Shown here: one piece after another, positions 37,662-45,529 of the stretch
Position numbering within the stretch: position 1 is the first letter of the stretch
Layout of the letters: every line of letters starts with the position of its first letter
NCBI RefSeq assembly: GCF_001427105.1
Contig: NZ_LMGI01000003.1
Span: forward strand, 350,618-414,617
From: Sphingopyxis sp. Root154
Lineage (GTDB): Bacteria > Pseudomonadota > Alphaproteobacteria > Sphingomonadales > Sphingomonadaceae
DNA: 64,000 nt
Direction: 5' to 3'
Made by a program: the position numbers and the translations under genes
Notes under the pieces: model-generated
What the model was told of the DNA's origin: nothing
The model's database searches: none
What the model saw: only the letters and a program-made list of their open reading frames with translations

Positions 37662-40082
37662 GTGCTGCGCAATATTTTCGCTTCGACCTTCGGCAATCTT
37701 GCGCTCGGGCGCCTTTATGCCGCGGTGACGTTGATCGGGCTGGCGATGGCGCTTGCCGCCGCGATCCTGACGGCACTCTTCGTACGGCAGCAATATGCCT
37801 ATGAAGCCTTCATTCCGGGTCACGAGCGCATCTTCCGCATGACCGGGACGGTGGCGCAGCCCGGCCAGCCCGAGCGCGTTTCGGCGGTGACGCCATCGGT
37901 GCTTGCCGGGGCGCTCGCTTTGCGCGGTGACCGGATCGAGGCCGTCGCGCGTCTCTATCAGGATGATCCGCTCGTCGGCGCCGGCGCAGGCGCCGACCCA
38001 TTTCGCGCCAAGGGCTTTGTCTGGGCCGACCCCACTATTTTTCGCGTGCTGCCGCTGAAGGCGGTCGCAGGCAATCCCACCAGGGCGCTTGCCGAGCCCG
38101 GCACCATCGTCCTGTCGCAGAGCGCCGCACGTCGCCTGTTCAGGCGCGATGCGCCGCTCGGCGCACCGCTCGACATCGTCGGCGCGGCGGGCGCGACGCA
38201 ACGCCTGCGCGTCACCGCGGTGATCGCGGACCTGCCGCCCGAGACGCATCTCGACCTGCAAATCATTGCGTCGGGGCTTGGCGCCGGATCGCCGCTCGCG
38301 CGTGCCGACGCCAGCCCCGTACCGACGATCAACCTGCCGATCCTGACCTATGTCCGCGCGAAGCCCGGCATGGGCGCGGCCGACTTGCAGCCTGTGCTCG
38401 ACGAGATCATCCGCCCCTTTCAGGCGATGGCGGCGGCGAGCGGGACCAAGGTCGGCGGCTATGCGATGCCGATCACCGACATCCACTTCGGCCCGCCCGA
38501 CGACAGCCCGCACGGCAAGCCGAGCATCGACCCGACGGTCGTCGTCGCGATCGGCGCGGTCGGACTGCTCATCCTCGTAATGGCGGCGACCAGCTTCATT
38601 GCGCTGATGACGGCGCGCGCCGGGCGGCGCGGGGTCGAAGTCGCGGTGCGCAAGGCGTGCGGCGCCGGGCGCCGCGAGCTTCTCATGCAGTTTCTGGGCG
38701 AGAGCCTGCTGGTGACGCTGGTCGCGCTGGTCCTTGGCATGGGCCTTGTCGAACTCGCGTTGCCAGCGGTCAACGGCTTGCTCGGGCTGTCGCTCACCTT
38801 CGATCTGACGCGCGAGCGGGGGCTACTTGCGCCCTTGCTCGCTGTGTGGATCGCCGTCGGGCTGGCGTCGGGTTTCTATCCGGCCGTCATCCTGTCGTCG
38901 TTCCGGCCGTCGGTTGTCTTGGGCGGAAGCGCCGCCGGTTTTGCGGCGCCGGCATGGATCGGCAAGGCGATGGTGATTGTCCAGTTCGCGACGCTGGCGG
39001 CCCTGCTGGTGGCGGCGGTCACCATCTATCGCCAGACGGGCTTCGCGATCGACCGCGCGCTCGGGGCGGGACGGGGACCGATTCTTATGGTCGGCACCGA
39101 TTGCCGCGCGGGCCTGCCGCAGGCGGTGCGCGAACTGCCCGGCGTGCGCGGCGCCAGCTGCGTTGCCGAGGGGGCGTTCAACCTCGCGCCGCAGGGCGCC
39201 GTCACCGCGATCAACCGCGAAGGCCGGCGCTTCACCCCGGGCTTTGTCGACGTCGATCCGCATTTCTTCGCGCTCGCCGGGCTGAAGCCGCTCGCCGGAC
39301 GTGCTTTTTCGTCCGAGCGTGGCGGTGATGCCGCGAGGCGCGAACTTGTCATCAACCAGACCGCCGCGAAGCATTTCGGTTTCGCGTCGCCGCAGGCCGC
39401 GATCGGCCAGCCGCTCGCGATCTCGTTGCAGGTGGGCCCCAATCCGCCGACCGAAGCTTATGTCATCATTGGCGTCGTGCCCGACGCCGCGGCGAGCGTG
39501 CTCGAGCCCGCCGGCGAGCTGATCTACAACGCCGCGACACCCGAATGGGGTGTGCTGGCGGTCGAGACCACTCCCGCAGCCCTCGGCGACGTCCGCCGCG
39601 GCCTTGATAGGCTGTGGCGCGGCATGGGCGATGGCGGGCCGATAGAGGCACGATTGCTCACGCAGATCGAAGCGGACCGTTATCGCGCGACGATCGTCCA
39701 GGGCCGGGTGATCGGTGCCTGCGCCCTCGTCGCTCTGGCGATTGCCGCGATGGGACTGTTCGCGCTGTCGGCCTTCACCGTCGATCGCCGTACGAAGGAA
39801 ATCGGCATTAGGCGCGCAATGGGCGCGCCGTCCGGCGCGATCGTCACCCTGTTGCTCTGGCAGTTCCTGCTGCCGGTGCTGGTCGCCTGTGGGTTGGGGA
39901 TCGGCTTAAGCTATGGCATCATGACGCGTTGGCTTGAGCAATTTGCGCTCCGTATCGACATCGGCCTCTGGCTGCTAGTGAGCATCGCAATCGGAACGAT
40001 CGCCTTCGCCTTGGCCGTGATGTCGGTGCAGGTCTTTGCGGCCGCCCGCGGCCGGCCCGTAGATGCCTTGCGACACGAATAG
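37662..40082 (+). CDS. FtsX-family ABC transporter permease (double-length)
   Basis: 806 residues from GTG 37662. It carries two copies of the periplasmic MacB_PCD plus FtsX unit: four-helix-type segments near residues 20-40, 290-320, 340-370, 390-415, 435-465 and a final three-helix set from about 690 (LVALAIAAMGLFALSAF onwards). The EIGIRRAMGAPSGAIV motif is an FtsX cytoplasmic loop. Such MacB-like exporters move antimicrobial peptides, lipoproteins or signals across the envelope; substrate unknown. Confidence 0.9.
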   Translation: MLRNIFASTFGNLALGRLYAAVTLIGLAMALAAAILTALFVRQQYAYEAFIPGHERIFRMTGTVAQPGQPERVSAVTPSVLAGALALRGDRIEAVARLYQDDPLVGAGAGADPFRAKGFVWADPTIFRVLPLKAVAGNPTRALAEPGTIVLSQSAARRLFRRDAPLGAPLDIVGAAGATQRLRVTAVIADLPPETHLDLQIIASGLGAGSPLARADASPVPTINLPILTYVRAKPGMGAADLQPVLDEIIRPFQAMAAASGTKVGGYAMPITDIHFGPPDDSPHGKPSIDPTVVVAIGAVGLLILVMAATSFIALMTARAGRRGVEVAVRKACGAGRRELLMQFLGESLLVTLVALVLGMGLVELALPAVNGLLGLSLTFDLTRERGLLAPLLAVWIAVGLASGFYPAVILSSFRPSVVLGGSAAGFAAPAWIGKAMVIVQFATLAALLVAAVTIYRQTGFAIDRALGAGRGPILMVGTDCRAGLPQAVRELPGVRGASCVAEGAFNLAPQGAVTAINREGRRFTPGFVDVDPHFFALAGLKPLAGRAFSSERGGDAARRELVINQTAAKHFGFASPQAAIGQPLAISLQVGPNPPTEAYVIIGVVPDAAASVLEPAGELIYNAATPEWGVLAVETTPAALGDVRRGLDRLWRGMGDGGPIEARLLTQIEADRYRATIVQGRVIGACALVALAIAAMGLFALSAFTVDRRTKEIGIRRAMGAPSGAIVTLLLWQFLLPVLVACGLGIGLSYGIMTRWLEQFALRIDIGLWLLVSIAIGTIAFALAVMSVQVFAAARGRPVDALRHE

Positions 40083-40138
40083 CAGGGTTGCTATGCTACC
40101 AAACGCGTCGCAACTCATTCACCAGAAGCGAGATTTTA

Positions 40139-41125
40139 ATGCCCTTCAATAAATACGGATTGACTGCCGCGGCGCTCGCCATGGGCACCGCGGTACCGGC
40201 GCACGCCAACCAATGGCTCGTCTACACCGGCGGCGAGCGGCCAAACCGGACTTTCACGGTGATCGACGAGGATTATATCAATCCCGAATTCAACAGCGAC
40301 ACAAGCTTCAAGGTGGAAGCCGCGACAATCTATGAAGCGCCGACGCAGCCCGACTGGATGACCGCCAACTATCATGTCGATTGCACCCGCAAAACGCTCC
40401 GCGTCGACCTTATTCAGATCAGCCCGCGCGATGGTGCGCTCCGCCGCGGCACTGATGTTGGCGACCATGCGCCCGCGAATGTTACCGAACTCCAGATCCT
40501 GACTTTTGCCTGCGACAAGGGGACTAAAAGCCAGGCGCAGCGCGCGAAGGAACGCGACGCGAACAACGATCCACGCAACTTCATCTACATGGGGCCGATG
40601 AGCCTGCCCAAGGTCGTCGATGCCGCGTGGGAGAAGTTATGGACTGACGGCAAACGACCCGGTTATTCGAGCAATGTTTCGATCGCCGACCAGAACGCGC
40701 AGGTCGAAAAGATCATGAAGGAAAAACAGGCGCTGGTTTCCCAGGCCGGTCAGATTGCCGAGCAAAGCCAGCGCGATGCCGACACGATCGCAGCCTCGCA
40801 AACGCGCCGCAAGGACCGGCTCAAGCGTGAAAAAGAAGTCGCGCCAGCATTGGAAGAATGGATCGGCAAAAGCGAGGCCGAGGTCGTTTCGGCATTTGGC
40901 CCGCCCGCAAGCAGCAGCGACCGTGGCGCATTGCGTGCGCTGGTTTATCGCCGGACCCACAGCGAAACCTACGATGCGCAGGTCGGACAGGTGGGCAAAA
41001 CCGGCTATTTTGAAAAACGCGAAAATCAGTTCCACTGCGACCTGACGCTCGGTTTCCGCAACGGCGTGCTCGAGGATTATTTCACCGAGGGCGACCGTTG
41101 CCAGATATTGTGGGGGCCGAAATGA
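40139..41125 (+). CDS. secreted hypothetical protein with SmpA/OmlA-like C-terminus
   Basis: 328 residues from ATG 40139, with signal peptide (AALAMGTAVPAHA). The middle (about 190-240) is a charged helix that may be a coiled coil. The end EWIGKSEAEVVSAFGPPASS ... LTLGFRNGVLEDYFTEGDRC resembles the SmpA/BamE-like fold in which a short motif 'xxVxxxFGxP' is followed by beta strands. Function unknown; its 56-base distance from the export operon leaves co-transcription possible. Confidence 0.65.
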   Translation: MPFNKYGLTAAALAMGTAVPAHANQWLVYTGGERPNRTFTVIDEDYINPEFNSDTSFKVEAATIYEAPTQPDWMTANYHVDCTRKTLRVDLIQISPRDGALRRGTDVGDHAPANVTELQILTFACDKGTKSQAQRAKERDANNDPRNFIYMGPMSLPKVVDAAWEKLWTDGKRPGYSSNVSIADQNAQVEKIMKEKQALVSQAGQIAEQSQRDADTIAASQTRRKDRLKREKEVAPALEEWIGKSEAEVVSAFGPPASSSDRGALRALVYRRTHSETYDAQVGQVGKTGYFEKRENQFHCDLTLGFRNGVLEDYFTEGDRCQILWGPK

Positions 41126-41139
41126 CGGCACGCCTGGCG

Positions 41140-41202
41140 TCCACTCTCGACGGGCACGGACCCGGATACTGTACCGCAGTGACAGCTGCCTTTGCACCTC
41201 AT
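41140..41202 (-). pseudogene. 5' remnant of a GFA/CENP-V family gene
   Basis: The minus strand has a good ribosome binding site (AAAGGAGAGATCAAG) followed by ATG at 41202 and MRCKGSCHCGTV, which matches the zinc-binding N-terminus of GFA (glutathione-dependent formaldehyde-activating-like) proteins. Similarity ends after about 20 codons; the frame continues without homology into the 3' end of the neighbouring gene and stops at 41077. It looks like a gene start left after a deletion. Confidence 0.45.
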
Positions 41203-41274
41203 CTTGATCTCTCCTTTGGCGCGGGGGTGTCTTGCGTCAGCACTATTGCCGGGCGGCAACGTCATGATGCCAGG

Positions 41275-42576
41275 CTAGGGATCGTCATTCGAGCTCGATG
41301 ATAGGGTGCGGTGGCTGGAATCGAGTTGCTGCAGCAGCGCGAGCGCCGCGGCGGCGAGTGCGATTATCGCGGCGGCGATACTGAAGAAGAATTGCGGCGA
41401 GATGGCTCCGTACAATGTGCCGAAAAGCCCGGCGGCGAGATTGCCCGCAAACGCCGCGGCGAACCAGACGGCGATCGCGAGAGAGGCTCCTCTTCCTCGG
41501 ACGGCGCCGCCAAACATCGCAAGGCCCAGCGGGAGAATCTGGATCTCGCCCGCGGTGTAAAAGAGAAAGAACAGGACCAGCCACGACCAGTGCACCGGTG
41601 CGCCCCCGCTCGCCGCTGCGACCGCTGCGAGGATCAGGAAGCCAGTGGCGGTCGTGAGAGCGCCTTTCGCCATCGCGCGAAGCGGTTGCACAGGGCGCCC
41701 CGCGGCCGCGCTGCGGCTCCAGCGCCATAACAGGATGGGCGTCAGAGCGAAGACGAAGAGCGGATTGAGCGATAGAAACCAGCTGACCGGGATCGCGCTG
41801 TCGCCGGCCCAGCCGCGATCGACGTGCCCCGACGTCCATAATATGTTCGTATTTCCTGCCTGCTCATATCCGATGCGGTAGACCACGACGAGAACAAGCA
41901 CCCACGCCAGAATGCCGAAACGATAAGCCGCGCGGCGATCGGCGCGTGGTTCTTCTTCCTTGTTGGAGGTCGAGACAGATCGTTCGGGGAGGTGGCGCCA
42001 GCCTGCCGAGAACACGCCGAGCCCTATGAGCATCCCCACCCCGGCGGCACCAAAACCCCAGTGCCAGCCCAGTGTTTCGCCCAAGGTTCCGCAAATCAGG
42101 GGCGCAAGGAAGCCGCCTAGATTGACCCCAACATAGTACAGACTGTAGCCGCGCTCCCGCGCCGGATCGCCGGACCTGTACAGCCCGTGGATCTGGCTTG
42201 CGAGATTGGGCATGAAGAGTCCGTTACCCAGCGCGATAACGGTAAGCGCCGGGTAGAGCAGGGCGTCGAACGCCATCATGAAATGTCCGGCGGCCATGAT
42301 AACCGAGCCGATTAGAACCGAGCGCCGTTGTCCCAGCCATTTGGTGGCGGCCAGGGCACCGAACAGGGGCGTGAAATAGGTGCTCGCGGCGTAGAAGCCG
42401 AAGATGAGCGATGCCTTCGCCGGCGAATAGCCGAGTTCCGTCGTCAGATAGAGCACGAGAATCGCGCGCATTCCATACAGGGAGAAGACCTCCCACATCT
42501 CGGTGAGGAACAAAATGGTCAGCCCGGGCGGGTGCCCGAACCAGCGCTTCGGTTCGGCCGCAGCGGCGCTCAGCAT
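41275..42576 (-). CDS. POT/PTR2-family peptide transporter with altered ExxER motif
   Basis: 433 residues, about 12 membrane segments. PTR2 signatures are LTEMWEVFSLYGMRAILVLY in helix 1 and YYVGVNLGGFLAPLICGTLG in helix 5. These transporters import di- and tripeptides with protons. The ExxER proton-coupling motif reads E26-M-W-E29-V30: the arginine is replaced by valine, which could change coupling or substrate. It overlaps the epimerase gene by seven bases, so it is the last gene of the sigma-factor-controlled peptide locus. Confidence 0.85.
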   Translation of the reverse strand: MLSAAAAEPKRWFGHPPGLTILFLTEMWEVFSLYGMRAILVLYLTTELGYSPAKASLIFGFYAASTYFTPLFGALAATKWLGQRRSVLIGSVIMAAGHFMMAFDALLYPALTVIALGNGLFMPNLASQIHGLYRSGDPARERGYSLYYVGVNLGGFLAPLICGTLGETLGWHWGFGAAGVGMLIGLGVFSAGWRHLPERSVSTSNKEEEPRADRRAAYRFGILAWVLVLVVVYRIGYEQAGNTNILWTSGHVDRGWAGDSAIPVSWFLSLNPLFVFALTPILLWRWSRSAAAGRPVQPLRAMAKGALTTATGFLILAAVAAASGGAPVHWSWLVLFFLFYTAGEIQILPLGLAMFGGAVRGRGASLAIAVWFAAAFAGNLAAGLFGTLYGAISPQFFFSIAAAIIALAAAALALLQQLDSSHRTLSSSSNDDP

Positions 42577-43581
42577 GCCTCGACCCGCTGGCTACCCCAA
42601 AGACCGGGCGGGACCGAGAACAATCCGGCGCCATAATCGGCCGGGGGGGCCTCGTCGCTTTCGAGATAGATTGGCCCATCGAGATCGACATGATCACAAT
42701 ATCCCGCGATCATCGCCGCCGGGGCCATCGCGAGCGAACTGCCGCCCATGTTGCCGACCATCACGGAAAGACCGAGCGTCCTGGCCTGCTCCACGATGAG
42801 GATCGCCTCGGTGAGGCCGCCGCATTTGTCGAGCTTGATGTTGATTCCATCGAAACGGCCGCCGAGGCCGGCAAGATCGGTCAGCGTCTGGAAACTTTCA
42901 TCGGCCACGACCGGAACGGGTGAACCGAGGCCCGCGATCGCATCGTCCGCAACCACGTCGAGTGGCTGCTCGACAAGGGTAATTTCGGCCGCGAGCAGCG
43001 CTGGACACAGCGCGCCGAACGATACCGGCGACAGGCTCCGGTTAGCATCGACCGCGAGCCACACTTCGGGCCGGGCGGCCCGCACCGCCATGATGCGCGC
43101 TGCGTCGTCTTCGTCGCCGCACAGCTTCAGCTTGAGCGCGCGGGCTTCGGTCCAGCGCAACGCGGAGGCCGCCATAGCGTCGGGACTGTCACATCCGATC
43201 GTGAAGGTCGTGCGTATCGGGGATGGTTCGGCGAGCCCGGCCATCGCCCACACCGGCGCACCGGTCTGCTGCGCTTCGAGGTCCCACAGCGCGCAGTCTA
43301 TCGCGTTCCGCGCGCCGCTCGGCGCCATGGCCTTGCGCAGGTCATGCCTGTCGCAGCCGTCCTCGACCAGCGATTGCGCAGCTCCGATCCATGCGAGCAG
43401 TTTCTCGGCCGTCTGGCCCTTGTAGCCAAGCGGCGCGCCTTCGCCCCGGCCGGACCGTCCGCCCTCGGAAATCTCGACGACCACGGTCTCGAAGGCGTTA
43501 GATCACGCCGGCGATGCTGAAGGGCTCGCGCAAGGCGCGCCGGACGATCCGGCATCTCAGGTCGCGGCGCGATGCGGCCAT
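42570..43581 (-). pseudogene. dipeptide epimerase (enolase superfamily), interrupted by a frameshift
   Basis: An ATG at 43581 gives MAASRRDLRCRIVRRAL then REPFSIAGVI and a TAA at about 43498-43500. The next frame continues the same protein as AFETVVVEISEGGRSGRGEG to 42570. Together they form a full L-Ala-D/L-Glu-epimerase-like protein: KLKL catalytic lysine motif, metal ligands in DANRSL, VEQPL and VADESF, and the second Lys in NIKLDKCGG. The break equals one extra or two missing bases. Everything after it is intact, so it is a recent mutation or a sequencing error. GTG 43484 could start a truncated form. Confidence 0.75.
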
Positions 43582-43582
43582 G

Positions 43583-45529
43583 TCAGTATCGCAAGCCGAA
43601 ATTGAAGAGGTGATAGTCGAAGGCGAAGAATGCCGTCGCTAATCCGGCCACGATAAGTATCAGATCGATCACCCCCCCGCCGACGGTCGTTGCGCGCGCG
43701 CGCCACCGCCGCCCGACACGTGAGGCGAAAACGATCGTGGCGACGAATGAGACAATGCCGATAGCCTGCAGCAATCTGATCCACGGATCCAGCCCGGGCC
43801 CGAGCAGCGACGGCTGGGTGCCCGCCGACGTCAATATGCCAAGCCAGCCACCTGCAAACAGGCTGTTTCCGAGCGCCATGGTGCGGAGAGCCCAGCGCTC
43901 GGCTCGTGGCCGTAGATGGGAGGCTGCCGGAATGCCGTACTTCCAGCGCAGCAGCGCCCCGGCAGGCCAGGCCAGCGCCGCTAGCGACATGAGCAAGACG
44001 AGCGCGCTCAAGGCCGGCAGGCGCCACGCGGCGGATTGCCACGGCGTCGTGCGCACGAAGGTCAGCACCGCTGGCTGGTCGTCCGCATAGAGCCGGTAGA
44101 CCTGACCCCCTTTTACCTCGGCCGCGAGGATCGCCGTCCCACCGACTTCACGCCAGATATTGGGTCGCACCTCGCGCCAGCGCTTGGGAACACCGGCTGC
44201 ATCGCGGAACTGCGAAAAGCTGATCGTGCCTCCCTCACCGGTCTCGATCCGGCCTTGACCGAAGAGGTCGACCAGTGTCCCGAGGTTGCTCGCCGACCGC
44301 CGGGTCGATGCATAGGTCCCGGACATGGCCTGCGCACGCTCCGCGCTCCCTTTGGGGGGCGGAGCCGTCGGCCCGGCCGCGCGAGGATAATATCGATCCA
44401 TGAACTGATGGAAGAAGGCCCGCCGAAGCGACGAACTGGCGTCCTCGCGGCCCCAGCTGTTCATCGCGATATACACGCCGACGCGTTCTGCGGGCAGGAG
44501 GTGAAGGTCGGTGTGGAAGCTGACAAGGTCTCCCGCATGGCCGATAACGCGCCGGCCATTTCGATCCTCTTCGTAGAAGCCAAGCGCCATTCCGGGCAGC
44601 TGCGGGATCTGGCGAAAGGCCGGCGCATGCATGCGCGATGTTGTGGTGGGCGAGAGTAGCGGACCGCCTTCATCGAGATGCGCAATCATGAAGCGCGCCA
44701 TGTCACCCGCGCTCGCGGAAAGCCCGCCCGCCGGGACGTCGCCGGCATATTCAAAGGCGTAAGGCTGGCCCGAAGCGCCGATATATCCCGTTGCCATCTC
44801 GCCGACTGCTCGCCGCGGCGGCTGTTCGAACGTCGAATGCCGCATGCCAAGCGGTGCGAAAATATGCCGCGCCACATAATCTTCGAAGCGTTCGCCCGAC
44901 ACGCGCTGGACGATGTAGCCGGCGAGCGTCGCCCCATAGTTGGAGTAAGCGACGTTCGTGCCTGGCGGATAGATCCGGTCGGGGAGGTGCCGCTTTACAT
45001 AGGTCTCGAGCGTCGGCGTCGATGCCCGGTCCGGCGTCATCAACTCGCGATAGGTCTCGGCGAAGCCCGACCTGTGCGTGAGAAGATGCCGGAGGGTGAT
45101 CGGCCGGCCGAAGCGGGGAGGCACTTCGAAGTCGAGATAGGTGTTGATATCCCGGTCGAGGTCGAGCTTGCCCGCCTCGGACAGCTGCATCACAGCAGTC
45201 CAGGCAAAGAGCTTGGAGATCGACGCCTGGCGGAACAGGGTGTTTTCGACGTCGATCGGACGGCGTGAGGCGCGGTCCGCGTAGCCGAACCCCTTTGCGA
45301 CGAGAACCTTGCCATCCTTGACGACAACGACCGCCGCTCCGCTGATATCGCCGCGCGCGAGCGCGTAGGGTATGAAGCCGTCGATAAACGCCGACACATC
45401 CCTGACGTCGAGCTCCGCCGTCGGTGCTGGCGCCACGATCGCGTTCGGGGAGGCCGGAGTGGACCCGGCGGTTGCGATAGGGACCAGCCCGATCGCAACA
45501 GCCGCCGCCAGACGAAAGGGCGTGGTCAT
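43583..45529 (-). CDS. class C beta-lactamase-like serine hydrolase with C-terminal membrane domain
   Basis: 648 residues from ATG 45529. A signal peptide precedes the beta-lactamase/transpeptidase fold: nucleophile S103-I-S-K106 (SxxK), Y195-S-N197 (YxN) and GHAGDLVSFH near the third motif. After residue 500 come four membrane helices (for example ALVLLMSLAALAWPAGALL). This family (AmpC/EstB/D-aminopeptidase-like) includes peptidases, esterases and beta-lactamases. Its start overlaps the TBDT stop by one base and its stop lies one base before the epimerase ATG, which points to peptide processing. Confidence 0.85.
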   Translation of the reverse strand: MTTPFRLAAAVAIGLVPIATAGSTPASPNAIVAPAPTAELDVRDVSAFIDGFIPYALARGDISGAAVVVVKDGKVLVAKGFGYADRASRRPIDVENTLFRQASISKLFAWTAVMQLSEAGKLDLDRDINTYLDFEVPPRFGRPITLRHLLTHRSGFAETYRELMTPDRASTPTLETYVKRHLPDRIYPPGTNVAYSNYGATLAGYIVQRVSGERFEDYVARHIFAPLGMRHSTFEQPPRRAVGEMATGYIGASGQPYAFEYAGDVPAGGLSASAGDMARFMIAHLDEGGPLLSPTTTSRMHAPAFRQIPQLPGMALGFYEEDRNGRRVIGHAGDLVSFHTDLHLLPAERVGVYIAMNSWGREDASSSLRRAFFHQFMDRYYPRAAGPTAPPPKGSAERAQAMSGTYASTRRSASNLGTLVDLFGQGRIETGEGGTISFSQFRDAAGVPKRWREVRPNIWREVGGTAILAAEVKGGQVYRLYADDQPAVLTFVRTTPWQSAAWRLPALSALVLLMSLAALAWPAGALLRWKYGIPAASHLRPRAERWALRTMALGNSLFAGGWLGILTSAGTQPSLLGPGLDPWIRLLQAIGIVSFVATIVFASRVGRRWRARATTVGGGVIDLILIVAGLATAFFAFDYHLFNFGLRY

